From Kalmusia sp. IMI 367209 (taxonomy: Eukaryota; Ascomycota; Dothideomycetes; Pleosporales; Didymosphaeriaceae): 64,000 nucleotides of DNA. The stretch is taken from assembly GCA_027946365.1 (NCBI GenBank), contig JAPEUQ010000016.1, positions 682,001-746,000 of the forward strand. The letters run 5' to 3'. Shown here piece by piece: positions 21,455 to 34,494 of this stretch. A program made the translations under genes and the position numbers. Every line of letters begins with the position of its first letter. Position 1 is the stretch's first letter. The notes under the pieces were generated by a model that did no database searches, was not told the DNA's origin, and saw only the letters and a list, made by a program, of their open reading frames with translations.

Positions 21455-22285
21455 TTTGAAGGTCTGGAAGGCGGTAATTCGGGTGTAGAGGGTGGTTGTG
21501 TGGCTGCGGGCAGATAGGTTTGCGGTGGTGGTTGTGAGCTTCGATGAGGTCGGCGCGATGGGTGACTAAGCAAGACACGCTTGGCAAGTATGCCTTAGGA
21601 TTCAGGCATGAAGGTTGAAATGCAACAACAGAATAGCAGATGCTTTCTCGTTCGTGAATGCGTGTCCTTATTCTAACGCTATTTTGAATCTTTAAACGAT
21701 TAATCCACCATGGGGCTATCGCAGTTCGCTCCTCAAACACCTCTATCTAGTTGTCAAATCATTTAGCAGGCGTTGCATGTGATACGCTTCAGAGGTGCGA
21801 ATCTTTAACCTAATGTCACGTTCTATTTGAGGAGGGATAGTATATTGAGTACAACTATGCTACAGAAACCATCGCCGGCGGATTCACCTTTCAAGCATCT
21901 TTCTGTTGTTCTGAATGCAAGGCGATCGGATCGGCGTTTTGTCTTCGTACGAACCGGTCTCCGTCCCCAACCCATCGTAGCCCGTTCCTCCCCGCGGTGA
22001 TGATCTGTTTGAGCTCACATGTGGCTAGGCATCTTCCTTCTGATTCCGTCATTGTCCTAAAGCAGCCTCAAAATCGGCCAAGTTCGCGCCGTCACGTATC
22101 CGCTCTATACTCGCGATCTATTTCCGCATCGCTTGCGGGAGGTCCAGCCAGCCCTACAAGTAGCGCGTCGGCCGAACACATCAGAATTCTCCAATCCCTT
22201 CGGTTTCCACTTTTACCCTCAATACCCTTCGCTCGCCGTCTAACCGACTGAAGCACGCATATCGCATCGTGACCCGCAGTAAACA
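21455..22285. promoter_or_regulatory. Divergent intergenic region
   Basis: Between the complex I subunit start (minus) and the GST start (plus). No coding motif found; two promoters are expected here. Confidence 0.4.
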
Positions 22286-23457
22286 ATGTCTGCAGTATCG
22301 AAGGCTAGTCAAGGTGCAAAGGTGACCGTGCACTGGTAAGTCATCAGCCTTGCTGCTGCTCACGCCAGCAGCATGCAGCTCAAGCGCTGTAACCCAAGAG
22401 CCGCAATCAGCGATTCACAAATCCTCCTCTCAAGTTAAGCATTGACAAATCGCATAGGCTGAACGAGTCTCGTGGTCAACGCATTGTTTGGCTGCTTGAA
22501 GAGCTCAATCTCGAATATGATATCAAAACATATTTCCGCCAGAAAGACAAGCACTCGCCCCCTGAGCTGAAGCAAGTCCATCCCCTCGGTAAATCACCAG
22601 CAATTACTATCGAGGCACCGAAGCTGGAAAAACCGTTGGTATTAGCAGAGAGCGGCGCGATTGTTGAATATATCTCCGACCACTTCGGAAAGGAGCTAAT
22701 TCCGCAACGTTATCCGGAAGGAAATGATGGAGTTATCGGTGCGGAAACTAAAGAATGGCTGCGGTATCGTGTAAGTACTAGCTTTCTTTCTGTCGGCCTG
22801 TTCGCGTTCAGTACCTCCGATTGCAGTTCAACCTTACAGAGGCTGTGGTGCTTGTAATTACACGCTGCAAACGCGTTGTCGCTGGGTCACCAGTCACAAA
22901 TTGCCCTTCCTATCTATGACTGGCTTCTTTTCGATGATTATCAAGGCCAGTCCAGATCAATCTGGGGCGTTAGCAGACCAATGACGATCTCCTGACGATC
23001 CCGCATGAGCTGCATGGTTAACATTTGTTAGTTCTTGATGCACTACGCCGAGGGTTCCCTTATGCCAGTACTGTTCACTGGCCTTCTCACGCACAACATC
23101 CGCGAGGCCCCTGTGCCGTTCTTCCTGAAGTTCATCACAAAAAGAATCGCCGATATGATCGACAACAACTTTACTCTCAAGGAGCTCAAGCTGAATCTCA
23201 CGTATCTGGAATCTCTTCTCGCAGAATCACCAGCCGATGAATTCATTTGTGGTCCTAACCTCACAGGAGCTGACTTCATGATGATCTTCGTTTTGGAAGC
23301 AGCAGTGCTGTTCAAAACGCTGAACGAGACCAGCTATCCAAAGCTGTATAGCTACGTCCGCCGCATCCAAAATCGGGACGCTTACAAACGGGCTGGCGAT
23401 AAGGTTACGGAAGCCAGCGGTGTCAAGTACGTGCCGTTTTCAGAGACAACTTTCTAA
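22286..23457 (+). CDS. Glutathione S-transferase
   Basis: Three exons (22286-22335, 22458-22770, 23032-23457) encode 262 residues. The N-terminal thioredoxin-like fold begins VTVHWLNESRGQRIVWLLEE and carries the glutathione-binding LAESGAIVEYI motif near residue 97. The C-terminal helical domain contains HYAEGSLMPVLF and the N-capping region FICGPNLTGADFMM. This pattern fits the fungal Gtt1/omega-like cytosolic GST group that conjugates glutathione to electrophiles. Intron 2 is long (261 bp). The first codon is supported by a short conserved leader (MSAVSKASQGAKVTVHW). Confidence 0.9.
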
Positions 23458-24248
23458 TTGCAGAAGCGCGGGGAAGCAGAACAGATCGAGGGTTCTAGTA
23501 GCAGTTGGCGTGCCGTCTTGCGCACGTCACATCTGCAGGGTGTCGTAGCGACTGCGTACATGTGCCTGGATTGTCCTAGTCAACAGTAGCTTAGATTAGT
23601 GAAGCCGGTGCTCGCGCTTCCGAGCTCCAAAATGGACGCCAATCATGCCGACCATGCACTCACGTCAGCTATGTGGAATCGTCTTGTAGACGCCGCCGCC
23701 GAGATTTGGTCCCGTCGAGGCCGGCGAAGTAAGCATGCCAGATGTCAGCCTCAACCCTCGATGTCGCACCCTGGCCCTACCGGCACCCTCATCTGGAAAA
23801 TTTTGGGGGATGTCAAGCCTTTGGCCCTGCGATTCGCCCGAGCGGCCCTCGTCCGACTCCGACGGCACGAAGGTGCACGCAAGCGTTAGTCTCCGCTACA
23901 GCTGATATATATCCTCGTGAAGGTGCGCAAGAGGGCCCAAACATTCCAGCTGCAACCCACCACATCATCCACGGCTTCGATACGCATGGTCCTCGCCAGG
24001 TGCCCAGCATCGCCATATTTCCCGTGTCTCACCAATCTATACTTGGGGTCGATTACATATGCTGTCGCCCGCTTGACTAAAGCTTGAGCTAGACCGTTTC
24101 AAGCACGCGTTCCGAAAGCTGTACACTCCGCGAAACTTATTCATTGATCCCTCAGCACCCCTTCAGGAGGTTGTTTCTGTGCTGTTCGCAGCCCTATCTC
24201 TCGTCGCTGCGACTGTGCAGGCAGACTTTCCGTACGCGATTCGCTCTT
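23458..24248. other. Intergenic, promoter side of the BTB gene
   Basis: Between two plus-strand genes. Short frames at 23599-24080 lack motifs. A TATATATAT stretch occurs near 23903. The frame continues upstream of the BTB gene ATG at 24249 to about 24144, but without a better start. Confidence 0.4.
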
Positions 24249-26813
24249 ATGCCTAAACAGCACGGCCGCAACACCTCCCAAGACTTTGCATTTCAAAGCA
24301 CTGACCAATCTTTGGCCGCCCACCAGTTCGGTGGAGCAGAGGGAGCTCCCCAGCAAGCATTCGCCGCGCAACAACACGACCGTTATGAGGCACACCCGGC
24401 TACAAATGGTTCAGTCGCGCCAACAACGCCCACTCAAGGCTCCGCGCTGGATTCATCACTGAGCTATCAACATTTCGGCGCGCAACAACCCTCTGTGCCG
24501 CAACCAGGAGCTCCGGCGCAATTTCCTGGTGGCTACGGCTACAGCCCGGGGGGGCCGCTGGCATGGGACTGGGGAAATGCCATTGACTTCACTGACTTTT
24601 CGAATCACTACGAACCGCAAGGCGAGCTTGTGCAGGAGCTCCAAACCCAGCACGCGCCCACTACCGACTTCAGCATCCCACTTCCAGTTACAGATACAGA
24701 ACCGCTTCACAAGTCTCCGCAGCAGATCCCGTCCGCGCAACCCGCAGTGGTGCAGAACCCATTGTCGCCACCCCCAAAGCCACCGCAGCGACTGTCGGTG
24801 CAAACTGGCATGAAGAGGAAGGCCGATTCGGAGCCCAATCCTGGCATTTCGCAAGTAAACGCATCGACCGACGAGAAACCCTCGAAGCGGCAGAACAAGT
24901 CTCGAGCTTCGTCCATAGCCTCAACGGCTTCACCCGTAGTCACGACTGCCATTGCGCCCGATCCTCGACCGCCTGCACCTTTGGTCGCGTCCATGACCGC
25001 CCCAGCGGCTCTCGAAAGCCCAGCTCAAGCGACCAGTGAGGTTCAGAAACGAAAGGAACCTAGCAAGGGCACTGGACCCCAGGGACGCGTCATTGACGTT
25101 TCGACCCCAAGGCGGATAGCAGAGTCGCGTGGTGGAGCGGACGTACTGCCTTCGGGGAAGGTATTTCCTATACAGATTGGCTCGGAGCTTTTCAGGCTCT
25201 CTGGGGCATCTATATCGTCAGATGGTGAGCATTACGCCGATATGCCTACCACAAGATCAAATACGCTAACTGTGCAAGAGCGCCCTCGTACTTCTCCCAT
25301 TTCTTTGGGGAGCAAATACATAGCAACCAAGGTCGAGCTGGTGACATAAGAACTCTGTACATCGATCGCGACCCCGATACTTTCCGCGACATCGCCCTTC
25401 ACCTTCAGGGATACCACATTAATCCCCGCGACGGTGAGCACTTTGTGCGACTCTTCGCCGATGCGCAATTCTACTCACGTAAGCCTATGATTTTTGACTC
25501 CGCTCGCTGAAGACGCTAACTATTCGCAGTGCCTCGTCTCACGAAACAGTTGTTTAGCACCGACATCTTCATTCGCATCGGCGGTACTCCCTTCCAGATT
25601 CCACGCGATCTATTTTCGTCTCCTGGCGACAGTCCTAACTACTTTTCACTGGGCTTTGCACAATTCTTCTCCACCCCCTCGGAGGTCTTTCCTGGGCTCG
25701 ATCGCAATGCGCTGCTTCGCCCACCATCCATCTCACCACCTGTGGTGCCGAATCGGAGTGGAGAGACGTTTGGCGAGCTAGTCAAAATGCTTCAGGGCTA
25801 TGAAGTGGACATCCGCAACCATGCACATCGATCGCAACTTCTTAGAGATGCACGATACTTCCATCTAAGAGGCCTCGAGCAGAGGCTCATCCCTTGCGAA
25901 ACATCGTATAATTTGCGAAGGGGCCAATCTGAAATTCTGATCAGATTGGAGGATATCCGGCAATCTGGAGTCTCGTTCACCCCGGATACGCCGCCAAGCA
26001 ATTCAGATTCTGGTGCTGGTTCGAATGCGCCCTCGCAGCTAGGTGTATCGCCTGCTTCCTCCAGCAAACAGCCGAGCCCAGCACCCTCACTCAGCAGCTC
26101 TCAATTCAGAGCAGGAACTGTGTCATATGCGCGTCCCTACACAGACGACCACGCTAACACGAACATACTCATCCTCGAGCTATCAACCAATGAATCGACG
26201 ACATTGCACCTTCCCGTGGACCCTCCAAAGCCTACATCCGCCTCTGAACCGCTTACTCTTGGCTTAAGAGCTACGTTCCACGGAAGCACGCTCGCCCGTA
26301 TCACGTCACTTTTCTCAGTTATAGCTTCCAAGATGGGCCTCCCCCGCGACACAGCCTCTGGGCCTCATGATGATGCAGTCAGGCGGCGGCGTTGCCGCGC
26401 AACCCGTCTCGCCAGCTAACTCTGGTGTAAGCGAACGCCGCGTGCGGGTCCGCCTTTCTTCCGATTGCTGCTTAGACATTGACCATGCGCCCACTGAGCT
26501 AGCAGTCGACCCCGAAACGGGCCGTCTAGGTATCAGACACGTGAGCGGTGAGCGGCGCTCCAAGCGCATCAAAGTATCAGAAGATGGCGGTGATAGCGAG
26601 TGGATCTGGGGCGGAGCACGAGAAAGCGATGTCATGCTCAAGGATGGAGAGGAACTGGAGGAGACTCTTGTCGTTAAGAGGGCGCATTGGAGAATCAGGG
26701 TTGAGAATGTAGATGGAGAGGGGCAGAAGATGATGGTCGTGCTCTGTGGGGTGAGGGTTGAAGGGTTTAGTGGGGAGAGGGGGAGGAATCAGGGACGGGG
26801 GTTCTTGGGATGA
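24249..26813 (+). CDS. Tandem BTB/KCTD-type domain protein with one frameshift
   Basis: Three exons: 24249-25224, 25281-25478, 25530-26813 (introns 56 and 51 bp, both with GCTAAC branch sites). A Gln/Pro-rich disordered N-terminus of about 300 residues is followed by a T1/BTB-like domain (VFPIQIGSELFRLSGASISS spliced to DAPSYFSHFF, then TLYIDRDPDTFRDIALHLQG) and a second one (DIFIRIGGTPFQIPRDLF, then LVKMLQGYEVDIRNH). A C-terminal region follows. The frame breaks at a run of five C at 26341-26345: with four C the sequence reads MGLPATQPLGLMMMQSGGGV and continues to the stop at 26811, giving 818 residues; as written it stops near 26418. Such BTB proteins oligomerise and often serve as adaptors or transcriptional co-regulators; the role here is unknown. 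Confidence 0.8.
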
Positions 26814-26968
26814 GAAATGTATTAGCAAGGTGGGGCGTCCTAGAAAATGGTAGAGGACAAACGGTGGAGAGTTCTTAAGGGAGAAAAGGACAGATTTTTA
26901 GTTAGGTGGGGGCCCATACTAAGAAAACTGAAATTTTCTACCTTTCCTCTTATAGGTTCAAATCCTAT
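26814..26968 (+). other. Short flank with tRNA-like sequence, cut by the LTR element
   Basis: Just before the LTR is a consensus RNA polymerase III B box (GGTTCAAATCC, 26955-26965) in a perfect 5-bp T-stem (ATAGG/CCTAT, 26952-26968). GGTGGGG occurs at 26829-26835 and 26905-26911 and can pair with CCTCACC at 34694-34700 beyond the 3' target duplication. A D-arm-like TCCT/AGGA stem lies at 26838-26857. No complete cloverleaf with an anticodon arm could be built, so this is at most a tRNA relic or a tRNA-derived SINE. Confidence 0.25.
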
Positions 26969-27163
26969 TGTCACATATCAAGGTCTATAGTACTTAGTGA
27001 GCGCTGTCTGGCGCTATTAGGTACTATCTAGACCTATCATGTAATGCGGGGCTATATATTAGGGAAAGCTAACCAGCTCCAACCGTCAGCGATTTATCTA
27101 TCCTATAATCTACTATTAATTCCCTAAAGTTAAGGCTATACTATTATATTTAGTAACGTGACA
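26969..27163 (+). repeat. 5' LTR (195 bp)
   Basis: Starts TGTCAC and ends GTGACA, the usual short inverted termini. It aligns over its whole length with 34495-34688, differing mainly by C/T and G/A transitions in both directions, so both copies have been mutated independently. Confidence 0.88.
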
Positions 27164-28739
27164 TTCAAATCGCTTAGAAATTCTAATAAATAGTCTAGAT
27201 TAACTTACCTCTATAAGCTCTAGATAACTTAAGTTTAAGAGCGCTCCTACTACGTAGGATATATATACTATAATAGTTAAAGAAAGTCCTAATTTAGTAG
27301 ATAAGGAATTATAACTAATCTCATCTCTATTTACTCTACTAATTATTTATTATTAGGTAATACCTTCCGCTAGTCGGCGCCTATTAGGATCTATTAATAA
27401 TAAAGTAGACCCTAAATAACTACTATTATTAGTTAGAACGTACTAATTAATAGTACATTTAAAAACTTAAATATAGCCTAAAAATAACTAAATAATTAGA
27501 GGAATACTATTAAACTTTAGTATATTAATAAGATTTAACACTAATATAATATAGGAGATACTAAAGTACTTTTTAAGTTAATAAGAATCTTAGGGTATCT
27601 ATTATAACTTAAAAGCCCCTATCCTTATACCTATTAACGTAGAAGTAACTGCATAAATATACCTAAAAAGATTAATATAATTTTAATTATTAGAAGGATA
27701 ACTATAAACTCTATTTTTAAGTCTTAAAGGCCTACTTTATATATAAATAATTAAAGATTAACTATACTTTATAGTTTATGACCGATGTTCTTTATATAAT
27801 ATAAAAATTAAGGTTTAGTCTTAATAATCTTAGGATTTATACTAATAGGAAATATAAGAGGTATTAAAGGGAAAGATATTATAAGCTCTAGAATCTCTTA
27901 ATAAGCGGCGCTAGTTAGTATATAATTAGCTTAAATAATACTAGTAAAAGCTAGAATAAATCTCTTTAGATTTACTAGACTATCTTTAGGCTATTAAGAG
28001 AAACTAGAAGTTACTAACGTTAAATAGTAGAAATTAGAATTTATAGAATATCTAACTCTTTATATTTACTAGCGACTATAGTCGGTTCTACTAAATTTAA
28101 AAAGATAATCTCTAATATAGAATTTTAAGTATTAATTATCTTTTAAATAGAAAGATCTATATAAGTTTAAGAAATCTCTCTAGAAAAGGGACGGTCGTCT
28201 AAGGACTACTAGTAGAGACTAGATTCTAAGGAAATAAGAAGACCTGGAAAAAGGCTAAAATAACTAATATATAGGGTAATAGTCTAAAAGGATCCAATTA
28301 GGTACTATTAGGCGCTATTAAGAACCCTAATATACTAACCTACTAGTATTATAATAAATTAAGGTATATATATCTAGATTATTCTACCTTAAATAAACTG
28401 GCAGCGCCTAGATTAAGAGATACTTAATCTAATAAAGAGAAAGCGTATCTATTAGAAAAGATAAGAGGCGGAAGGACTAGTAATAGTCTTATCTATTTAT
28501 ATTAAATTAGTTATTAACTATATTAATTAAATTTTAGAGGTTTATAATATAGACTATCTATTTAACTAGCTTTATAAATAGCTAAAAGGATACTTATCCT
28601 TAAGGCTAGAGTTAAATAGAGCTTAATAGATATAAACACTCTTATAAATTTAGTATTTACGCTAAATCTATTATCCTTAAAAAGACTAAATAGGTTAAGG
28701 TAGACGTAACACCCTTAAACGATTTATTAATAAAAGTGG

Positions 28740-28925
28740 TAAATAGATCTAAGATAACGGTATATAATACTATAGTACTTAATATAAAACTTATAGACTT
28801 AAGGGGATATAAGTAGCTCTAAGTAATACCTTTTATAGTAGTAGACCTTTTAAGATATAATATATTCTTAGGCTTATTATAGTTTAACTAGGTAAACCTA
28901 AAGGTTAATATTATAAATTAATATA
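28740..28925 (+). pseudogene. Retroelement protease remnant
   Basis: Translation with stops ignored gives YNIFLGLL, two stop-broken residues, then VNLKVNII. It resembles the YDxILGxPWL...NPxINW end of gypsy aspartic proteases. The active-site triad is not recognisable. Confidence 0.5.
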
Positions 28926-29330
28926 TTCTTTTCTAAGGAGAGGTCGTAAAGCTATAATATCCTTTAAAAAGATTATTATAGAAGATATAGAAGAGTTTAA
29001 TCATATATTCTAAGATATAAATATAGTTATTTATATCTATATTATATCTATAGTGGGTAATCTGGCGCTAAATGGATCTACTAGAAATAGAGAGGGCTTA
29101 ATACTAGATACTTACTCTAACTTTAATAACCTAGGCTCTAGTAAGGACTTTAAGGCTGTACTAGATTATAATAAATATAACTTATATATAGAGCTTAAAT
29201 TAGGCTAGTAATTACTACACTTTCCTATATATAATCTATTAATTTTAGAATTAGAGACTCTCTAGAAGTATATTAAAAATATCTTATAAGAGGGTAGATT
29301 CATCACTTAAAGTTACTAGTAGAGGCGCTA

Positions 29331-30320
29331 ATACTCTTTATAAAAAGAAAGATAGTAGTCTTAAACTATATATAGATTATAGAGGACTAAATAAGATTAT
29401 AATTAAAAATTATAGATTACTTCTATTAATTACTAAGTCGTTAAATCGGCTCCAATAGGCGAAAATTTTTATAAAATTAACCTAAAGGAGGTATATTACT
29501 ACGTATATATTATAAAGGGGATGAGTAGAAGACTATATTTAAGACCTACTATAGCTACTTTAAATACTTGGTATATTTTAAACTTATTAATACTCTAGTA
29601 TAGTTCTAGAGACTTATCGCCTAAATACTAGCTAGATTAATAGATATAAGTTATATTATATACCTCGACGACATCTTAGTCTTCTAATAATAAGGAGGAC
29701 TATATATGTTATATATAGGAGGTACTTTAACGTTTATATAATATAAAGTTATTTATTAACCTAAAAAGTATAAATAATATACTAGTATAACTAAGTATTT
29801 AGGCTTTATCATTACTGCTAAAGGTCTCACGATTAACCTAAATTATATAAAGATAATCTAGTTATAATTAATACTAACTTATATATATAATATAAGGGTA
29901 TTTATTAACTTTATAAACTATTATTATAAATTTATAGCTAATTTCTTCTAGATCGCCCTTCCTTTAACTAGTCTAATGAAGAAAGGTCTAGATAATATTT
30001 ATTAGGAGCTAGTTATAAAAAGAGAGGAGAGTATTTATCTTAACTTAAGACTAAAAGACCGCCAAGCCTTTTATAATCTTAAAAATACGTTTCTTAAAAT
30101 ATTAATACTTACCCACTATAAGAGTAATAGATGGATATACTTAGAGATAGATATATCTAGAGGGGTAATTAACACCATTTATAGCTAGTTAATCTCTAAT
30201 AGGGATGAATAGACCACATAGTGACCTATTAACTTCTTTTTAAGAAAGCTTAATGATACTTAGTATTATTATAATATATATAATAAAGAACTACTTACTA
30301 TTATTAAAAGTATAAAGTAT
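29331..30320 (+). pseudogene. Reverse transcriptase and RNase H remnant
   Basis: Around 29370 the sequence reads YIDYRGLNKIIIKN, the gypsy RT signature VDYRGLNKIT-KN. At 29661-29684 it reads YLDDILVF, the catalytic YxDD box, followed at once by a stop. Near 30130-30320 it reads YLEIDISRGVINT and YNIYNKELLTI, the RNase H DASxxAxGAVL and YDxHDKELLAI motifs. Many in-frame stops are TAA/TAG made by RIP. Confidence 0.8.
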
Positions 30321-31079
30321 TAATGATAGTATTTATAAGAATATTATTTTAAGATTCTTATAAATTATCATAACCTTTAGTAGTTTATAGAGATGAAAAT
30401 CCTTATAGCGCGCTATATTTAGTTATACTTAATCCTCTTAGAATACGATTTTATATATAACCTATTATTTAGAATCTATAAATCCGGTGAATAAATTATC
30501 TTATCACCTAGATTATATATTTATAACTAGTAAGCCTAAGTAGAAAATAATAAGGCGTTTATAAAACCCTTAAGTAAACTACTAGCTTAATAGGATACCA
30601 AAGGGCCCCTATATCTATAGTTATTATAAGAGCGCGTAATATATAAAAACGTAATTAGACTCTAAATAGCCAAATTTAATACTTTAAAGAAAAGAATAGA
30701 GAAAGATAGAATGACCTCCCTATACTTAAAGATTAAGAGGGGCTAGAGGCTAAGAATTCGGAATTATTAGGGGATAACACTAATAAATTAATATAAATAG
30801 GCCCTAATAGCTTCTATTTAAACCTAAAGGAACCTATTTAGCTTAAAATAATATAAGAATATATAAATATAATTAAAAGTTACTATAATAGACTACTTTT
30901 AGACATTTTAATATAACCCAAACTCTTAAATAAGTCTAAAGATACTATTATTAGACTAATATAATAAAGAACGTCTTTAACTATATATATAACTATATAT
31001 AATATTAAAGGGCCATCCTAAAGAGATATAAATTATATAGTCTTCTATAATTACTACTAGTCCCTAATAGGCCCTAATA

Positions 31080-31600
31080 GTATATAATAATGGATTTTAT
31101 TATTAACCTACCTCTAAGTCGGTTTATAGAAACTATATATAACTTAATCCTAGTTATTATTAATTAATTTTTAAAGATGGCTTATTACGTTTCTACTTAT
31201 ATAGACTAGAATGATACTAATCTAGTCTAGGTCTAGATCCGCGAGGTTATAAGGCTTTATAATAATCTAGAGACGGTACTATTAAATAGAGGGCTAGTAA
31301 TGAAATTATATTTCTAAGATACGTTTTACTACTATCTTAACTTAAGGTGAGTTCTAACGTTAGCCTTCCACCTCTAGATAGATAAATAGACTAAACGCTA
31401 AAATTAGATCCTTAAATAGTATCTTTATATCTTCTATTTACTTAAATAGGATAATTAAGCTTTATAAATCTCTTTAATGGAGTTTATATATAATAATAGT
31501 TAATATTTATCTACTAGATATATATCTTTTAAGTTTACTTTAGATATAACCTAACTAAGCTAAACTAACCCTATTAGCCCCTAGGAGATAGCGAAAGCCC
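31080..31600 (+). pseudogene. Integrase core remnant
   Basis: Reads MDFIINLPLSR, then LILVIIN and KMAYYVST, matching the DDE integrase start (xxDFIxxLP...ILVVVDRLTKMAHFIPT). Further on, MEFIYNNS corresponds to AEFAYNNS. The frames are broken by stops. Confidence 0.7.
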
Positions 31601-32449
31601 TAAAGGCTTTTAAATAATTAAAAAACTATTTAGTATTAGAATAGAGATATAAAAAAGCTAAAAATAATATAAGAATACTAAAAGAAGATAGTAAATAAGA
31701 AAAGACTACCTCTTAAGCTAAAAAGGAGATAAAGTCTAAATATCCAATTAATATATAAAATTTATAAGGCTAAGTAAAAAGTTTAACTAAAAATTTCTAG
31801 AACTAGAGATAGTAAAAAAATATATTAGTTTACTATTAACTATCTATAGGATTAACCTACTAGAGTTAGGTAAAGTTTATCTAATATTTTATTTTTCTTT
31901 ACTAGAATCCTATAAGCCTTATAAATCCTTTTCTTATTTATAAGAACCTATTAGTAATACTTTACGTCAACTAGGGGATAATATATATAAAATTAATTAT
32001 ATTATTAATAGATAGTAGAGAGAGTTAGGATAATAAAAATATCTAATTAAATAAATAGATTATAATAAAAGTAAAAACTTTTAAAAGACTAATATCTTAA
32101 TCTTTAGAAACGCACTAAAAGAATATTGAAAAAAATTTAAAGTCTCCTAAGAAGATTAATAATGAAAATTCCTATAGTAAAAGAGGCTATAGACGTCCTC
32201 TAAAAAAGGAAAGGATAAACTAAATTCTACTAAAGATTATTAATATCTATTAAGATCTATTAGGACCTCTATAAAGCAACAAACCTTAATAAGTCTTATA
32301 ATATATAACTATTTATCCTTTTATTCTAAAAATCTTTATATATTTTCTATAGGGAGTTTGGTAGAGGATTACCCTTAAAAGAAATAGAGTATTTTAGTAG
32401 AGATAGATTATATAAAGTTATCTATTATAAAGTATAAAGATAAATTATA

Positions 32450-34481
32450 ACTAGTAAAAAAAGTTAATAGAATAGTTCTATTAAAAGACTTCTATATAGA
32501 GTAGCGTTAGATAGGTCCTATTAGACCCTACTAGAGCTACTTAGTCCCCTATAGAGCCCGATAGTAAAAACCGCCATAATAAGTCTACTAAGATTAAGTA
32601 AAAATCTAGGGTATTATAACTAATTAAAAACCATAAACGCTAAACCTAATACCTAGTAATTATTAAGTTATTTACTAAAGATATAATTAGATCTATCTAA
32701 GTTTAATAGTACTAGAGAACGTCTAGAAATATCTTTTAGACGGCCATCTACCACTTTAGGTTAAAGGCTAAGACGTTATTAATTTATTTATAAATCTAAT
32801 AGTTATATTTAGTAATCTATATTATATCATTCTCTTTAATATAATAATAAATTGTGGTATAAGCGTTTAGAATCTTAAGAAATTACTTAATAATCTTAGA
32901 CTTTTTTTTATCCTTAGTATTACTCTATAGATTGTTAGAAGTGTTTAGCTAAAGACCCCTAGTAAAAGATTAATAAGCTCTTCCTCCTTACGGACACGTA
33001 CGGTACTATTATAAGCTATAATAGAATTTATAGTTACGCGGCTAGCCTAAGTAGTATCTCTAATCTAACTTTTCTTAGAAAGGTCGGTTGGCTTTATATA
33101 ACGCTTAGGACTATTTATCTATACCTATTAGTACCAGTTAGGGCCCTATAGGGCTCTATAGCCCCTTAAATAACCTTTACCTTATAAGGGCTAATATCTA
33201 CCTTTAATATTATATATTAGTCTTAAATTTCCTTTATACGACGCTACTCATTATTTAAATATTTATAAATATGCTTAATAACGCCTAACTACGCGTAATA
33301 ATTCTAGAGGTTTAACTAATTATTATAAAGTTAATAGTATTTACTATAACTACTATTATATAAAGTATAGTACGCTTTTTTTACTTAAGATTAGAAAGAT
33401 ATTATCTATAGCCTTTTTTTATCTTATACCTAGTATCTTCTACCTTTTTACTAAGTTAAGTAGGGACTATCAGCACCGGATTATATCTATTAGAGTTAGG
33501 TTAAGCTAAACTACTATTACTAGGCGTAGAGTTATTTATATTATTCTTAATAGATAAATACTTAGAAAGAATTACCTTCTTTATATTAATTTTAGTAAGG
33601 TAGAGAAGATTAGCTAATAGGAACTATTTAGTATTAGTAAGAACCTAATAATACCTAATAGTATTTAATAGGCCCTTATAGTCCCTTTTAGAATATAGGA
33701 AACTTAAGAATACTATTTACTATATAATAAGCCTTCTTAGACTCTTAATAAGTTTTATATTATAGAAAGATTTTGTCGCCTACTAGGTTAGAGACATGAA
33801 ATAGACGTCAATTAGTACCTAGAGTAAAAAACTTATAATAACTAGTTTAAAGAGTATCTTTAGTAATATTACTTATATACTCTATATAATAAAGTGCTAA
33901 TTTAACTAAGTTATACTTTTTATAGGACTACTTATATATAGTAAGAGTAGATATAGTTAGATTAGATCTATTAGAGGTAGGGGACGACTAATTAAGACTG
34001 ATGGCGCCTATTAACGCCAGCTAGGGCATCCCTGGTCCCTATAATCCTAGGTATACTCACCTAGAGATTAGAGAGTAAAAAGTAATAAATTAGGTTATAA
34101 AAGTAAATATCTTTTATAAAAATATTAGCGATTTGCACTACGCGCCTATATAGATAAAGGAACTTACTAATAAATTTTAAAAATAAAAAAACTAGAGAGA
34201 AGGTAAATAGGTTAGGTAAGCTAGAAATACGCGTAGGGGCTTATATAGGCGGCCTATACGACGCTAGTCCGAATTAGTATAGAGTAATAATAGAAGTGAG
34301 AGAAACTAGAGTAAATAAAAATAGAATAATATAGAGATATACACGCCTAATTATATTATCTATAGTTATACTTTAGTATATACCTATAGCTAGCCCTATA
34401 AGAGAGGATCTATTTGGGACTACCGGCGCCACTTAGGGCCTAGTACACCCTGGCCTACGCTCTTAGGATGAGAACGCACCT
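32450..34481. other. Unassigned 2-kb 3' segment of the retroelement
   Basis: Lies between the integrase/chromodomain end and the polypurine tract. It is AT-rich with scattered GC-richer islets (for example around 33150, 34020 and 34430). Variants of CTATTAGG next to GC-rich hexamers recur many times. I could not read protein domains on either strand. Confidence 0.4.
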
Positions 34482-34494
34482 AGAAGGGGGATAA

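Noticed and set aside
26829..26968. Functional tRNA gene (Phe GAA anticodon loop CTGAAAT at 26928-26934)
   Set aside because: The loop and stem look right locally, but the variable region and D arm cannot be placed to give a normal cloverleaf; kept only as a tRNA-like relic.
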